Translations under genes and position numbers: made by a program | NCBI GenBank assembly: GCA_002416125.1 | Contig: DIBU01000019.1 | Span: 24,349 to 88,348, forward strand | Length of the DNA stretch: 64,000 nucleotides | Direction: 5' to 3' | Source of the DNA: Halieaceae bacterium UBA5044 | GTDB taxonomy: Bacteria; Pseudomonadota; Gammaproteobacteria; Pseudomonadales; Halieaceae | Shown: positions 43,549 through 52,489 of the stretch, one piece after another | Numbering within the stretch: the first letter of the stretch is position 1 | Layout: each line of letters starts with the position of its first letter | Notes under the pieces: model-generated | Seen by the model: only the letters and a program-made list of their open reading frames with translations | Told to the model about the DNA's origin: nothing | Database searches by the model: none

Positions 43549-43573
43549 TCAATTTGGTCGGCTATTGCATACT
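43541..43573 (+). promoter_or_regulatory. iscR promoter with type 1 IscR binding site
   Basis: Positions 43541-43565 match the 25-bp type 1 IscR consensus at about 21 positions, including a perfect right half GTCGGCTAT and GTTGA in the left half. It overlaps a sigma-70 promoter: -35 TTGATC (43545) and -10 CATACT (43568), 17-bp spacer. [2Fe-2S]-IscR should therefore repress its own operon. Confidence 0.75.
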
Positions 43574-43599
43574 CGGGCTTTACGCCAACGGGTACGGTC

Positions 43600-44079
43600 A
43601 TGCGGCTGACAACCAAGGGACGCTATGCAGTGACGGCGATGCTGGACCTGGCCCTGCACGGGCAACACGGGCCGGTGAGCCTCGCGGAGATTTCCGGTCG
43701 CCAGGCGATTTCGCTGTCATATCTGGAACAATTGTTCGCGCGGTTGCGCCGGCGTGAACTGGTGAGTAGCGTGCGCGGCCCCGGTGGCGGCTATCGCCTG
43801 GGGCGTGACAGCGACGCGATCTACGTGGCCCAGATCATTGATGCTGTGGACGAGGCGGTGGACGCCACAGGGTGCGGCGGCAAGGCCGACTGCCAGAAAG
43901 GCGAAGTCTGCCTGACGCACCACCTCTGGCAGGACCTGAGCGACCAGATCCACGGTTTCCTCAGCCAGATCAGCCTTGCGACGCTGGTGGAGCGCCGGGA
44001 GGTGCGCCATATCTCCTCGCGGCAGGATGCACGCACACGCATCAATCCGGAGAGCCTGGTCGCACTGCGGGAGCTGTGA
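43600..44079 (+). CDS. iscR: Iron-sulfur cluster regulator IscR
   Basis: 159 aa Rrf2-family regulator with an N-terminal winged helix (MRLTTKGRYAVTAMLDLA, ISLSYLEQLFARLRR, GPGGGYRLGR). The [2Fe-2S] ligands are C92, C98, C104 and H107, at the same numbers as in E. coli IscR. It senses Fe-S status and represses from the site at 43541. Confidence 0.96.
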   Translation: MRLTTKGRYAVTAMLDLALHGQHGPVSLAEISGRQAISLSYLEQLFARLRRRELVSSVRGPGGGYRLGRDSDAIYVAQIIDAVDEAVDATGCGGKADCQKGEVCLTHHLWQDLSDQIHGFLSQISLATLVERREVRHISSRQDARTRINPESLVALREL

Positions 44080-44104
44080 TGTCGGCGTCTGCCGGTAGGT
44101 AAGC

Positions 44105-45256
44105 ATGCAAGCACCCCTCTATTTCGATTATCTGGCCTCGACGCCGGTAGATCCCCGGGTCGCCGAGGCGATGGCTGGCTGCCTCACGCTTGACGGTAAT
44201 TTCGGTAACCCGGCGTCGCGATCACACGTCTACGGCTGGCGTGCCGAGCAGGCGGTGGAGCAGGCGCGTCGCGAGCTTGCGGACCTGATCAACGCCGACC
44301 CCAGGGAGCTGGTCTGGACCTCGGGTGCGACGGAGTCCGACAACCTGGCCATCAAGGGCGCCGCCGCACTCGCCACCGGGCGGCGTCACCTGGTGACCTC
44401 GCGCATCGAACACAAGGCGGTTATCGACACCTGTGCCTGGCTGGAGCAGCAGGGCTGGGACGTCACCTGGCTGACGCCCGGCGCTGATGGCCTCACCAGC
44501 CCCGACAGCGTCGCCGCTGCGCTGCGTCCCGACACCTTCATGGTGAGCATCATGCACGCCAATAATGAGCTGGGCACGGTGAATGATATTGCCGCGATCG
44601 GCGCCCGGGTACGCGCCTGTGGTGCCCTGTTCCATGTCGATGCGGCGCAGAGTGTGGGCAAGATTCCGGTGGACCTGGCGCAGCTGCCGGTCGATCTGCT
44701 GTCCATCTCGGCGCACAAGTTCTATGGCCCCAAGGGCATTGGCGCGCTCTATGTCAGGCGGGAGCCGCGGGTGCAGATTCAGGCCCAGATACACGGGGGT
44801 GGGCACGAGCGCGGCATGCGCTCGGGCACCCTGGCCACCCACCAGATTGTCGGCATGGGCGAGGCAGCCCGGCTGGCGCGGGAGGAGCTGGAGTCGGGAA
44901 GCGCGCGGCTGCTGGCTCTGCGCGAGCGCCTGTGGCGTGGCCTGGCGGCGATCGGGGGCGTGCGGCTCAACGGGCATCCCGACCAGCGACTCCCCGGCGC
45001 CCTGAATGTCAGTGTCGAGGGGGTCGAGGGCGAAACGCTGCTGATGGGGCTGCGCCAGCTGGCCTTGTCCAGCGGTTCGGCCTGCAACTCCGAGAGTGTC
45101 GAGCCGTCGTACGTGCTGCGGGCCATCGGTGTGCCCGAGGCACTGGCGCACAGCACCCTGCGGCTGTGCTGCGGCCGCTTTACCACCGAGGATGACGTCG
45201 AGCGCGCCATCGCTCACCTGCAGGACGTTATCGGTAGCCTGCGCCAGCGCGTTTAG
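44105..45256 (+). CDS. iscS: IscS-type cysteine desulfurase, short C-terminus
   Basis: 383 aa PLP enzyme. PLP Lys in [17 protein letters not shown], catalytic loop Cys C327 in [21 protein letters not shown] (IscS consensus [21 protein letters not shown]). It lacks about 20 C-terminal residues of E. coli IscS, the part that contacts IscU. No iscU, iscA, hscB, hscA or fdx follows; ndk comes next. It may supply sulfur for tRNA thiolation or a SUF system instead of a complete ISC system. Confidence 0.9.
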   Translation: [383 protein letters not shown]

Positions 45257-45259
45257 CGC

Positions 45260-45288
45260 GTGAAACCGGGGCGTAAAGCCCGTATAAT
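45260..45288 (+). promoter_or_regulatory. ndk promoter
   Basis: GTGAAA (45260) and a perfect TATAAT (45283) separated by 17 bp, just after the iscS stop and 66 bp before ndk. It indicates that the ndk-to-der block is transcribed independently of isc. Confidence 0.6.
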
Positions 45289-45353
45289 TGCTCGGTTTTA
45301 ACCTTGGGGCACGCGCCCCCGAATCATTTTCTGGAATCTTTGGAGAGAGTCAG

Positions 45354-45782
45354 ATGGCTGTTGAGCGTACCTTGTCTATTGTGAAGCCCGATGCGGTGGC
45401 AAAAAATGTAATTGGGCAGATCTATTCACGGTTCGAATCCGCAGGCCTGCGGGTGGTCGCGGCCAGAATGCTGCGCCTGAGTGAAGACGTCGCCGGGGGT
45501 TTCTATGCGGAGCACCGCGAGCGTCCCTTTTTCCCGGCATTGATCGAATTCATGACCTCTGGTCCCGTGATGGTGCAGGTGCTCGAGGGTGAGAACGCCA
45601 TCGCCCGCAACCGCGAGTTGATGGGTGCCACGAACCCCAAGGACGCCGATCCGGGCACCATCCGGGCCGATTTCGCCGAGTCGATTGATGCCAACGCGGT
45701 GCACGGGTCCGACTCACCGGCCTCAGCCGAGCGCGAAATTGCCTATTTCTTCGCCGCCAGCGACCTCTGCGATCGCGGCTGA
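45354..45782 (+). CDS. ndk: Nucleoside diphosphate kinase
   Basis: 142 aa, the normal length. Starts AVERTLSIVKPDAVAKN; the active-site His is in NAVHGSDSP. GGAGAGAG lies upstream of the ATG at 45354. It equilibrates NTPs and is the first gene of the ndk-rlmN-pilF-rodZ-ispG-hisS-yfgM-bamB-der block. Confidence 0.97.
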   Translation: MAVERTLSIVKPDAVAKNVIGQIYSRFESAGLRVVAARMLRLSEDVAGGFYAEHRERPFFPALIEFMTSGPVMVQVLEGENAIARNRELMGATNPKDADPGTIRADFAESIDANAVHGSDSPASAEREIAYFFAASDLCDRG

Positions 45783-45803
45783 GGCGAGACAGGGTAGATC
45801 CCC

Positions 45804-46952
45804 ATGAACGCGACCGTCATTGCCTCCTCCGAAGTGTCCTCCAGGGTCAACCTGCTGGGCATGACGCAGCCGCAGCTGGAGCAGTTTTTCCTCGACCTCG
45901 GGGAGAAGAAGTTCCGTGCGCAGCAGGTGATGAAGTGGATGCATCACGCGGGTGTGACCGACATCGGTGCGATGTCCAACCTGGGCAAGGCGCTGCGCGA
46001 AAAGCTGCAGCGCGTTGCCGAGGTGCGCCCACCGGAGATCGTCAGCCAGCACGATTCTGCTGATGGCACCCGCAAGTGGGCGATCAGGGTGAGTGGCGGC
46101 GGCCTGGTGGAGGCCGTGTTGATCCCCGAGGCGGGCCGGGCGACCCTCTGCGTGTCATCGCAGGTGGGCTGCAGCCTGGACTGCAGTTTCTGCTCCACCG
46201 GCAAGCAGGGCTTCGAGCGCGACCTCACGGCGGCCGAGATCATCGGCCAGGTGTGGTTGGCCATCAAGTCCTACGATGCCTTTCAGGCCGGTAACCGGCG
46301 CGTGGTCACCAACGTCGTGATGATGGGCATGGGCGAACCCCTGCTTAATTTCGACAATGTCGTCGCGGCGATGGACCTGATGATGTCGGATCTCGGCTAC
46401 GGAATTTCCAAGCGTCGGGTAACACTGAGCACATCCGGCGTGGTGCCGGCGCTGGATCGTCTGGCGCGGGTCAGCGAGGCGTCGCTGGCCATCTCGCTGC
46501 ACGCCCCGGACGATGCACTGCGCAACCAGCTGGTGCCGATCAACCGCAAGTACCCGATTGCCGAGCTGTTGCGCAGCGCTCGTGCCTACATCGACGCGCA
46601 GGCCGACAGCAAGCGTGTGGTGACGGTTGAGTACACCCTGATCGCAGGGGTGAACGATCACGTCGACCAGGCCCGAGATCTGGCCGTGCTGCTGCGGGAT
46701 TTCCCCTGCAAGATCAACCTGATTCCGTTCAACAGCTTTCCCCAGTCGGATTACCAGCGACCCAGCGGCAACGCGGTGTCACGTTTCTGGCAGGTGCTGG
46801 TGGACGCGGGTTTCATTGTCACGGTGCGCACCACCCGCGGTGATGATATTGCAGCGGCCTGCGGCCAGTTGGTCGGGCAGGTTGTGGATCGCACCCGGCG
46901 CAGCGAGCGCTACCGGGCGGCCGGGCAGGCCGCGGAGGTTCAGGCACGATGA
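45804..46952 (+). CDS. rlmN: Dual-specificity 23S rRNA/tRNA adenine C2-methyltransferase RlmN
   Basis: 382 aa radical SAM enzyme. The [4Fe-4S] motif is C123-x3-C127-x2-C130 (CSLDCSFC). A conserved Cys at C116 and a C-terminal Cys in AAACGQL form the methylation relay pair. MMGMGEPLLN is the SAM-contact segment. It methylates A2503 of 23S rRNA and A37 of some tRNAs. Its TGA overlaps the pilF ATG. Confidence 0.96.
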   Translation: MNATVIASSEVSSRVNLLGMTQPQLEQFFLDLGEKKFRAQQVMKWMHHAGVTDIGAMSNLGKALREKLQRVAEVRPPEIVSQHDSADGTRKWAIRVSGGGLVEAVLIPEAGRATLCVSSQVGCSLDCSFCSTGKQGFERDLTAAEIIGQVWLAIKSYDAFQAGNRRVVTNVVMMGMGEPLLNFDNVVAAMDLMMSDLGYGISKRRVTLSTSGVVPALDRLARVSEASLAISLHAPDDALRNQLVPINRKYPIAELLRSARAYIDAQADSKRVVTVEYTLIAGVNDHVDQARDLAVLLRDFPCKINLIPFNSFPQSDYQRPSGNAVSRFWQVLVDAGFIVTVRTTRGDDIAAACGQLVGQVVDRTRRSERYRAAGQAAEVQAR

Positions 46953-47755
46953 CGAGTGAAACAAAGCGTATTTGCGGTGCATTGCGTCTCAACGGTGTAC
47001 TGGCCGCCGTGTTGGCCGCCGTGTTCCTGGCGGGCTGCGTCACCACCACCGACAGCGTGTATACCAACCCGCCGTCGCCCGAGGACGCACTCGAGCGCCG
47101 GGTCTCACTGGCACGCCAGTACATCGGCGAAGGCGACTGGGAAAATGCCAAGCGCAACCTGTCCCAGGCCGTCAAGATCGACGACCGCAATGCCGAGGTG
47201 CACGAGGCATTTGCGCTGGTGTACCAGAGCACGGGCGAGAAAGAGCTGGCGGAGGAGAGTTTCGAGAAGGCGATTCGCCTGCAGCGTGATTTCTCGCGGG
47301 CCCGCAACAACTATGCGGCCTTCCTGTTTTCCGAGCAGCGCTACGCCGATGCGGAGCGGCAGCTCAAGTATGTGGTCAAGGACACCCTGTACAGCGCCCG
47401 GCCCCTGGCGTTCGTGAACCTTGGTCTTTGCCAGCTGCAACTGGACAAGCGTGTGGAGGCGGAAGAGTCCTTCAGTCGCGCGCTGTCCATGGATCGCGTC
47501 AATACGATCGCACTGCTCGAACTGGCGATCCTCAAGTACGAGGATGGCGACTATCGCGCGGCGGAACGTTACTACGGTACCTATCGTACGGCGGTGCGCC
47601 CACAGAGCCCGCGCGGCCTGTGGCTGGGTGTGCGGCTTGCGCGGGCCACGGGTGACAAGGACGGCGAGAGCAGCTACGCCCTTGCCCTGAGCAGCCTGTA
47701 CCCGAAGTCGTCCGAGTACCAGGAATACCAGCGGACCCTGAACAGTGGGCAGTAA
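46949..47755 (+). CDS. pilF: Type IV pilus biogenesis lipoprotein PilF/PilW
   Basis: 268 aa. Lipobox LAG-C30, then about six TPR repeats (RRVSLARQYIGEGDWENAKRN, LALVNLG-type units), the known structure of the PilF pilotin, which localises the PilQ secretin to the outer membrane. The ATG overlaps the rlmN stop (ATGA), and the 3-prime end overlaps the next gene by 11 bp. Confidence 0.92.
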   Translation: MTSETKRICGALRLNGVLAAVLAAVFLAGCVTTTDSVYTNPPSPEDALERRVSLARQYIGEGDWENAKRNLSQAVKIDDRNAEVHEAFALVYQSTGEKELAEESFEKAIRLQRDFSRARNNYAAFLFSEQRYADAERQLKYVVKDTLYSARPLAFVNLGLCQLQLDKRVEAEESFSRALSMDRVNTIALLELAILKYEDGDYRAAERYYGTYRTAVRPQSPRGLWLGVRLARATGDKDGESSYALALSSLYPKSSEYQEYQRTLNSGQ

Positions 47756-48176
47756 GGAAATCCTTGAGCCGGCACCGGTGACGGTCGCGCCCGGTGCGCT
47801 GCTGCAGGCGGCGCGGCAGGCCCGCGGCTGGTCGTCCGCCGAGGTGGCCGCGAGGCTGCACTGGCTGCCCGAGGTGGTTGGCCTGCTGGAGCGCGATGCC
47901 TACGATCGTTTGCGCCGACCGGCGTTTGCCCGGGGATACATCAGCGCCTATGCACGGTTGTTGGGCCTTAACGAGGCTGAGGTACTGGCAGGGTTTGACC
48001 AGCGACGGCCCGAGGCGGCGGCGACGGGAGCGGATGCTGGGCCGCGCCGCTTGCGGCCGCTGCAGCGCACAGGGCTGGGTATTGTCCTGGGTCTTGCTGT
48101 GTTGGCGCTGCTGGTTTTGGGGTTGTGGTGGGTGCAGGTTGGCGAGGCCGCTTCCCACCGCCTGTCTGGAGGATGA
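47745..48176 (+). CDS. Short RodZ-like helix-turn-helix membrane protein
   Basis: 143 aa from a GTG overlapping pilF by 11 bp. The N-terminal RodZ-type HTH (HTH_25) covers about 16-85 (GALLQAARQARGWSSAEVAARLHW, RPAFARGYISAYARLLGL), and one transmembrane helix lies at about 108-130. Full RodZ is about 300 aa with a periplasmic DUF4115 domain; here the protein ends about 13 residues after the membrane helix. The position between pilF and ispG is the normal rodZ locus. It may still anchor MreB through the HTH. Confidence 0.85.
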   Translation: MGSKEILEPAPVTVAPGALLQAARQARGWSSAEVAARLHWLPEVVGLLERDAYDRLRRPAFARGYISAYARLLGLNEAEVLAGFDQRRPEAAATGADAGPRRLRPLQRTGLGIVLGLAVLALLVLGLWWVQVGEAASHRLSGG

Positions 48177-48179
48177 GTG

Positions 48180-49310
48180 ATGCATAAACCCTCTCCCATC
48201 ACACGGCGGGTCAGCCGCCAGATCATGGTGGGCTCGGTGCCCGTCGGCGGCGATGCGCCGATCAGCGTGCAGAGTATGACCAATACCGAGACCTGTGACG
48301 TCGAGGCCACGGTCGCGCAGGTCAAGGCGATCCAGGACGCCGGTGCCGACATTGTGCGCGTCTCGGTGCCGAGCATGGATGCCGCCGAGGCCTTCCGCGC
48401 GATTCGTGCCCGGGTCGATATCCCGCTGGTGGCGGATATCCATTTCGATCACAAGATTGCCCTGAAAGTCGCGGAGTACGGTGTAGACTGCCTGCGCATC
48501 AACCCGGGCAATATCGGCAGTGACAAGAAGGTACGTGCGGTAATTGACTGTGCACGTGACAAGGGCATACCGATTCGTATCGGGGTGAATGCCGGCTCGC
48601 TGGGCAAGGAATTGCAACGCAAGTACGGTGAGCCCACGGCGGAAGCGCTGGTGGAGTCTGCCCTGCACCATGTCGATATACTCGACCGCTTCAACTACCC
48701 GGACTTCAAGGTGAGCGTCAAGGCGTCCGAGGTGTTCATGGCGGTGGCCGCCTACCGCCTGCTGGCAAAACAGATCGATCAGCCCCTGCACCTGGGCATT
48801 ACCGAAGCGGGCGGCCTGCGCGGTGGTACGGTGAAGTCAGCCGTGGGTCTGGGCATGCTGCTGATGGACGGCATTGGCGACACCATTCGCGTTTCCCTGG
48901 CCGCCGACCCGGTGGAAGAGGTCAAGGTCGGCTTCGAGATTCTGAAGAGCCTCAAGTTGCGCGCGAACGGCATCAACTTCATCGCCTGCCCCAGCTGCTC
49001 GAGACAGAACTTTGACGTCATTGCCACCATGAACACGCTGGAGCAGCGCCTCGAGGATATCCGTACGCCCATGGACGTCGCCGTGATCGGCTGCATCGTC
49101 AACGGTCCGGGTGAGGCGCGCGAAGCGGATGTGGGCCTGACCGGGGCCAGCCCCAACAATCTGATCTACATCGACGGCAAGCCCGACCACAAGGTGAGCA
49201 ACCAGGACTTTGTGGATCACCTCGAGCAGGTGATTCGCCAGCGCGCGACCGCGCTGGAAGCGCAGCGCGCTGCCGCGGACGCGCAGTTGATCGCGCGTTC
49301 CAAACAGTGA
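48180..49310 (+). CDS. ispG: 4-Hydroxy-3-methylbut-2-enyl diphosphate synthase
   Basis: 376 aa. Penultimate enzyme of the MEP isoprenoid pathway, with a [4Fe-4S] cluster bound by Cys in FIACPSCSRQ and by the Cys in GCIVNGPGEA. TIM-barrel motifs MTNTETCDVEATV and LRINPGNIG are present. The ATG at 48180 follows GGAGG by 6-7 nt; a GTG at 48177 directly abuts the RodZ-like stop. Confidence 0.96.
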   Translation: MHKPSPITRRVSRQIMVGSVPVGGDAPISVQSMTNTETCDVEATVAQVKAIQDAGADIVRVSVPSMDAAEAFRAIRARVDIPLVADIHFDHKIALKVAEYGVDCLRINPGNIGSDKKVRAVIDCARDKGIPIRIGVNAGSLGKELQRKYGEPTAEALVESALHHVDILDRFNYPDFKVSVKASEVFMAVAAYRLLAKQIDQPLHLGITEAGGLRGGTVKSAVGLGMLLMDGIGDTIRVSLAADPVEEVKVGFEILKSLKLRANGINFIACPSCSRQNFDVIATMNTLEQRLEDIRTPMDVAVIGCIVNGPGEAREADVGLTGASPNNLIYIDGKPDHKVSNQDFVDHLEQVIRQRATALEAQRAAADAQLIARSKQ

Positions 49311-49326
49311 AAGTGCAGGAGTAGAG

Positions 49327-50625
49327 GTGACAACGATTCGAGCCATCCGGGGGATGAACGACATTCTCCCGGATGAAAGTGACCGCTGGCAGTACCTGGA
49401 GCGCACCGTGGCCGAGGTGCTGGCGAGCTATGGCTATGGCGAAATCCGCCTGCCCATCGTCGAACAGACCGCGCTGTTCCGGCGCTCCATCGGCGAAGTA
49501 ACCGACATTGTCGAAAAAGAAATGTACAGCTTTGACGACCGCAATGGCGAGAGCCTGACACTGCGACCTGAAGGGACCGCAGGGTGTGTGCGCGCCGCCA
49601 TCCAGCACAGTCTGCTGGGTACGGTGCAGCGGCTCTGGTACAGCGGGCCGATGTTTCGCTACGAGCGCCCCCAGAAGGGGCGCCAGCGCCAGTTTCACCA
49701 GATCGGTGTCGAAGTGTTCGGCGTCGCCACGCCGGAGATCGACGCGGAGCTGATACTGATGACCGCGCGACTGTGGCGGGAACTGGGTATCGACGGGGAT
49801 GTGGCGTTGCAGCTGAACTCCATCGGCAGCGTCAGTGACCGGCAGGCGTATCGCGCCGCGCTGGTGAATTACCTGTCCGGGCACCTGGATGCCCTGGACG
49901 AGGACAGCCAGCGCCGGCTGCACACCAATCCACTGCGTATCCTGGACAGCAAGGACCCGGGGACCCGCGCTGTGTTGCAGCAGGCGCCGCTGCTCTCGGA
50001 TTATCTGGATGAGGAGTCCAGGGCCGATTTCGCCCGCGTGTGTGAATTGCTGGATGCAGCCTCCGTCCCCTATGTCATCAACACGGCATTGGTGCGCGGG
50101 CTGGACTACTACAACAAGACAGTGTTCGAATGGGTGACGGACCGGCTGGGCGCGCAGGGCACCGTGTGCGCCGGCGGGCGCTACGATGGTCTGGTGCAGC
50201 AGCTGGGCGGCAAGCCGGTACCCGGCATCGGGTTTGCCATGGGCAAGGAGCGCCTCGTGCTCATGCTCGAGGCGCTGCAGGCGGCACCGTTGCCCGCGGC
50301 CCCCGCCGATGTGTATGTGGTCAATTCCGGTGGCAGCGCGGAATGTGCCGCCTTCGCTGCACTGGAGAGCCTGCGCAGCGCTCTGCCGGGCCTGCGCATC
50401 GTGCAACACGCTGGCGGCGGCAGTTTCCGCAGCCAGATGAAAAAAGCAGACAAGAGCGGCGCTCGCTGGGCGCTGATCTGGGGTGACGACGAGGTGGCCA
50501 GCGCGAGTGTCACTGTCAAACCGCTGCGCGAACAGGGCGAAGAGCAGGTAACGCTGCCACTGGCCGAGGTTGCCGCGTTCCTGCAACGCAGGCGAACCCC
50601 TGACACCACAACCCAAGGGAACTAG
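49327..50625 (+). CDS. hisS: Histidyl-tRNA synthetase
   Basis: 432 aa class II synthetase. It starts with GTG after AGGAG. Motifs: RGMNDILPDES, LRPEGTAGCVRA (motif 2 region), FHQIGVEVFG, the His-specific LVRGLDYYNKTVFEW and AGGRYDGL, then GIGFAMGKERL (motif 3). The C-terminal anticodon-binding domain is complete. Confidence 0.97.
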   Translation: MTTIRAIRGMNDILPDESDRWQYLERTVAEVLASYGYGEIRLPIVEQTALFRRSIGEVTDIVEKEMYSFDDRNGESLTLRPEGTAGCVRAAIQHSLLGTVQRLWYSGPMFRYERPQKGRQRQFHQIGVEVFGVATPEIDAELILMTARLWRELGIDGDVALQLNSIGSVSDRQAYRAALVNYLSGHLDALDEDSQRRLHTNPLRILDSKDPGTRAVLQQAPLLSDYLDEESRADFARVCELLDAASVPYVINTALVRGLDYYNKTVFEWVTDRLGAQGTVCAGGRYDGLVQQLGGKPVPGIGFAMGKERLVLMLEALQAAPLPAAPADVYVVNSGGSAECAAFAALESLRSALPGLRIVQHAGGGSFRSQMKKADKSGARWALIWGDDEVASASVTVKPLREQGEEQVTLPLAEVAAFLQRRRTPDTTTQGN

Positions 50626-50628
50626 ATC

Positions 50629-51303
50629 GTGGAATCGTATCGTACGGAAGAAGAACAGGTAGAAGCGCTGCGCCGCTGGTGGGATGAAAACGGCCGGTCT
50701 ACCCTGGTGACCATTGTGCTGGTGCTGGCGGCTACCTTCGGCTGGCAGGGCTGGCAGCGGTATGACGCTCAGCGCATGGACAGTGCCTCGGACCTCTATC
50801 AACAAATGCTGGAAGCCGCGGCCATGGCGCAGGAAGGTGTGGTCACCGCCGCGCCGGTGGAGCGGCTCGCGGCCCAGCTGCGCAGTGATTACGCGGGCAC
50901 CACCTACGCGCAGTTCGCGGCACTGCATCAGGCCCGTGTGGCGGTGCTCGCCGGTGACCTGGAAGCCGCTGAAGCGGATTTGCGCTGGGTGTTGGGCAAG
51001 GCCGACAGCGGCAGCGAGACGGCAGCGGTCGCGCAGCTGCGCCTGGCGCGTGTGCTTGCGGCAGGGGGTAACGTCGAGCAGGCGCTGGCACTGCTCACTC
51101 CGGAATCTACCGGCAAGTACCAGGCCGCCGCGGCGATGGCGCGAGGCGATGTATTGGCTGCTGCAGGGCGTCCGGAGGAGGCTTTGGCCGCCTACCGCGA
51201 GGCCCAGGCACTGGTGCAGGCCTACCCCGCCCAGCTCAATCTGGAGACGCTGGCAGCGAAGCTGCAAAGCCTGACCGCCGCCAGTGCGGGAGATGACGCA
51301 TGA
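50629..51303 (+). CDS. yfgM: YfgM-type periplasmic chaperone/TPR membrane protein
   Basis: 224 aa with a single N-terminal transmembrane helix (STLVTIVLVLAATFGWQGW, about 24-42) after the conserved cytoplasmic ETEEEQVEALRRWWDENG-like start, and a periplasmic TPR-like helical domain. YfgM is an ancillary SecYEG/PpiD-associated chaperone. It starts with GTG (AAGGGA upstream); its TGA overlaps the bamB ATG. The hisS-yfgM-bamB-der order is the conserved one. Confidence 0.92.
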   Translation: MESYRTEEEQVEALRRWWDENGRSTLVTIVLVLAATFGWQGWQRYDAQRMDSASDLYQQMLEAAAMAQEGVVTAAPVERLAAQLRSDYAGTTYAQFAALHQARVAVLAGDLEAAEADLRWVLGKADSGSETAAVAQLRLARVLAAGGNVEQALALLTPESTGKYQAAAAMARGDVLAAAGRPEEALAAYREAQALVQAYPAQLNLETLAAKLQSLTAASAGDDA

Positions 51304-52484
51304 GGGCTACCGTGACCCGCTGGAGCGTCCTGCTGCTCTGCGTATTCGCTCTCGGCGGTTGCAGCACCATCAAGGGCTGGTTCGAAATTGATGACGATGA
51401 GGACCCCCGCCAGCCAGTGGAGTTGGAGAAAATTGAGCAGACCGTGAAAGCCAAACGCCTCTGGTCCACCGGTGTCGGTGATGGCCAGGGCGAGGGCCTG
51501 TACCGCATAGAACCGGTGATGGGCGACGGGCGCATTTACGCTGCCTCGGCGGACGGGGAGGTCAAGGCGTTGGAGGTCAGCAGTGGCCGTCGTATCTGGG
51601 ACGTAGACCTCGAGCTGCCGATCTCTGGCGGCGTTGGCCTGTATGGCGACAGCCTGTTCCTCGGTGCCAGCGACGGGTTTGTCATGCGGCTGGATGCCGG
51701 CAGCGGTGAGATTCTCTGGCGCGCCGCGGTGACCGGCGAGGTGTTGGCGCCGCCGCAGGGCAACGGCAAGGTCGTGGTCGCGCAGACCTATGACGGCAAG
51801 CTGCACGGCCTGGATTTCGCCAGCGGTGAGCGACTCTGGACCTACGACAGCAATATGCCGGTGTTGACCATTCGCGGCACCAGTACACCGATCCTGCAGG
51901 GTAACCGGGTCATCGCGAGCTTTTCCAACGGACGCGTGGTGGGCTTTGATGCGGCGACCGGTGCGATGGAGTGGGAGGCTCGCGTGGCGATTCCCCAGGG
52001 TCGCTCCGAAATCGAGCGCATCGTCGATGTCGACGGCACTATGGCCATGCTGGGCAACGAACTGTTTGCGGCAAGTTACCAGGGTTTTGTCGTCTCCATC
52101 GACACCAACAGCGGTCGCAAGCTCTGGGAGCGGCCCGTGTCGTCGGTCTCCGGTGTGTCGCAGGGTTTTGGCAACGTCTACGTCTCGGACGAAGACGGCA
52201 CCGTCATCGCCTTCCTGCGCACGGGGCAGGGCCAGCGCTGGACCCAGGATGCCCTGGGTTGGCGCGGGCTGGGTCGTCCCACGCCGGTGAGCAGCTACCT
52301 GGCGGTCGCGGATTTTGAAGGGTATGTGCATCTGCTGTCGCAAGTGGATGGCAGTATTGTGGGCCGTTTCCGGCCCGACAGCGATGGCGTTCGCGCCGAC
52401 ATGCTGAGCGACGGCAACGTGCTCTATGTGTTCGGCAACAGTGGCAAGCTGCAGGCTTACGAACTCAGCACCACCTCCAGGTAG
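51300..52484 (+). CDS. bamB: Outer membrane protein assembly factor BamB
   Basis: 394 aa lipoprotein, lipobox LGG-C21. PQQ-type beta-propeller repeats (AASADGEVKALEVSSGRRIWD, LDAGSGEILWRAAVTGEV, GLDFASGERLWTYDS). It is part of the BAM complex that inserts outer-membrane beta barrels. The ATG overlaps the yfgM stop. Confidence 0.95.
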   Translation: MRATVTRWSVLLLCVFALGGCSTIKGWFEIDDDEDPRQPVELEKIEQTVKAKRLWSTGVGDGQGEGLYRIEPVMGDGRIYAASADGEVKALEVSSGRRIWDVDLELPISGGVGLYGDSLFLGASDGFVMRLDAGSGEILWRAAVTGEVLAPPQGNGKVVVAQTYDGKLHGLDFASGERLWTYDSNMPVLTIRGTSTPILQGNRVIASFSNGRVVGFDAATGAMEWEARVAIPQGRSEIERIVDVDGTMAMLGNELFAASYQGFVVSIDTNSGRKLWERPVSSVSGVSQGFGNVYVSDEDGTVIAFLRTGQGQRWTQDALGWRGLGRPTPVSSYLAVADFEGYVHLLSQVDGSIVGRFRPDSDGVRADMLSDGNVLYVFGNSGKLQAYELSTTSR

Positions 52485-52489
52485 CCACC

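Noticed and set aside
45300..45330. ACGC-looped hairpin upstream of ndk as another guanidine-type element
   Set aside because: Single hairpin, the loop is not ACGR, and the downstream gene is housekeeping.
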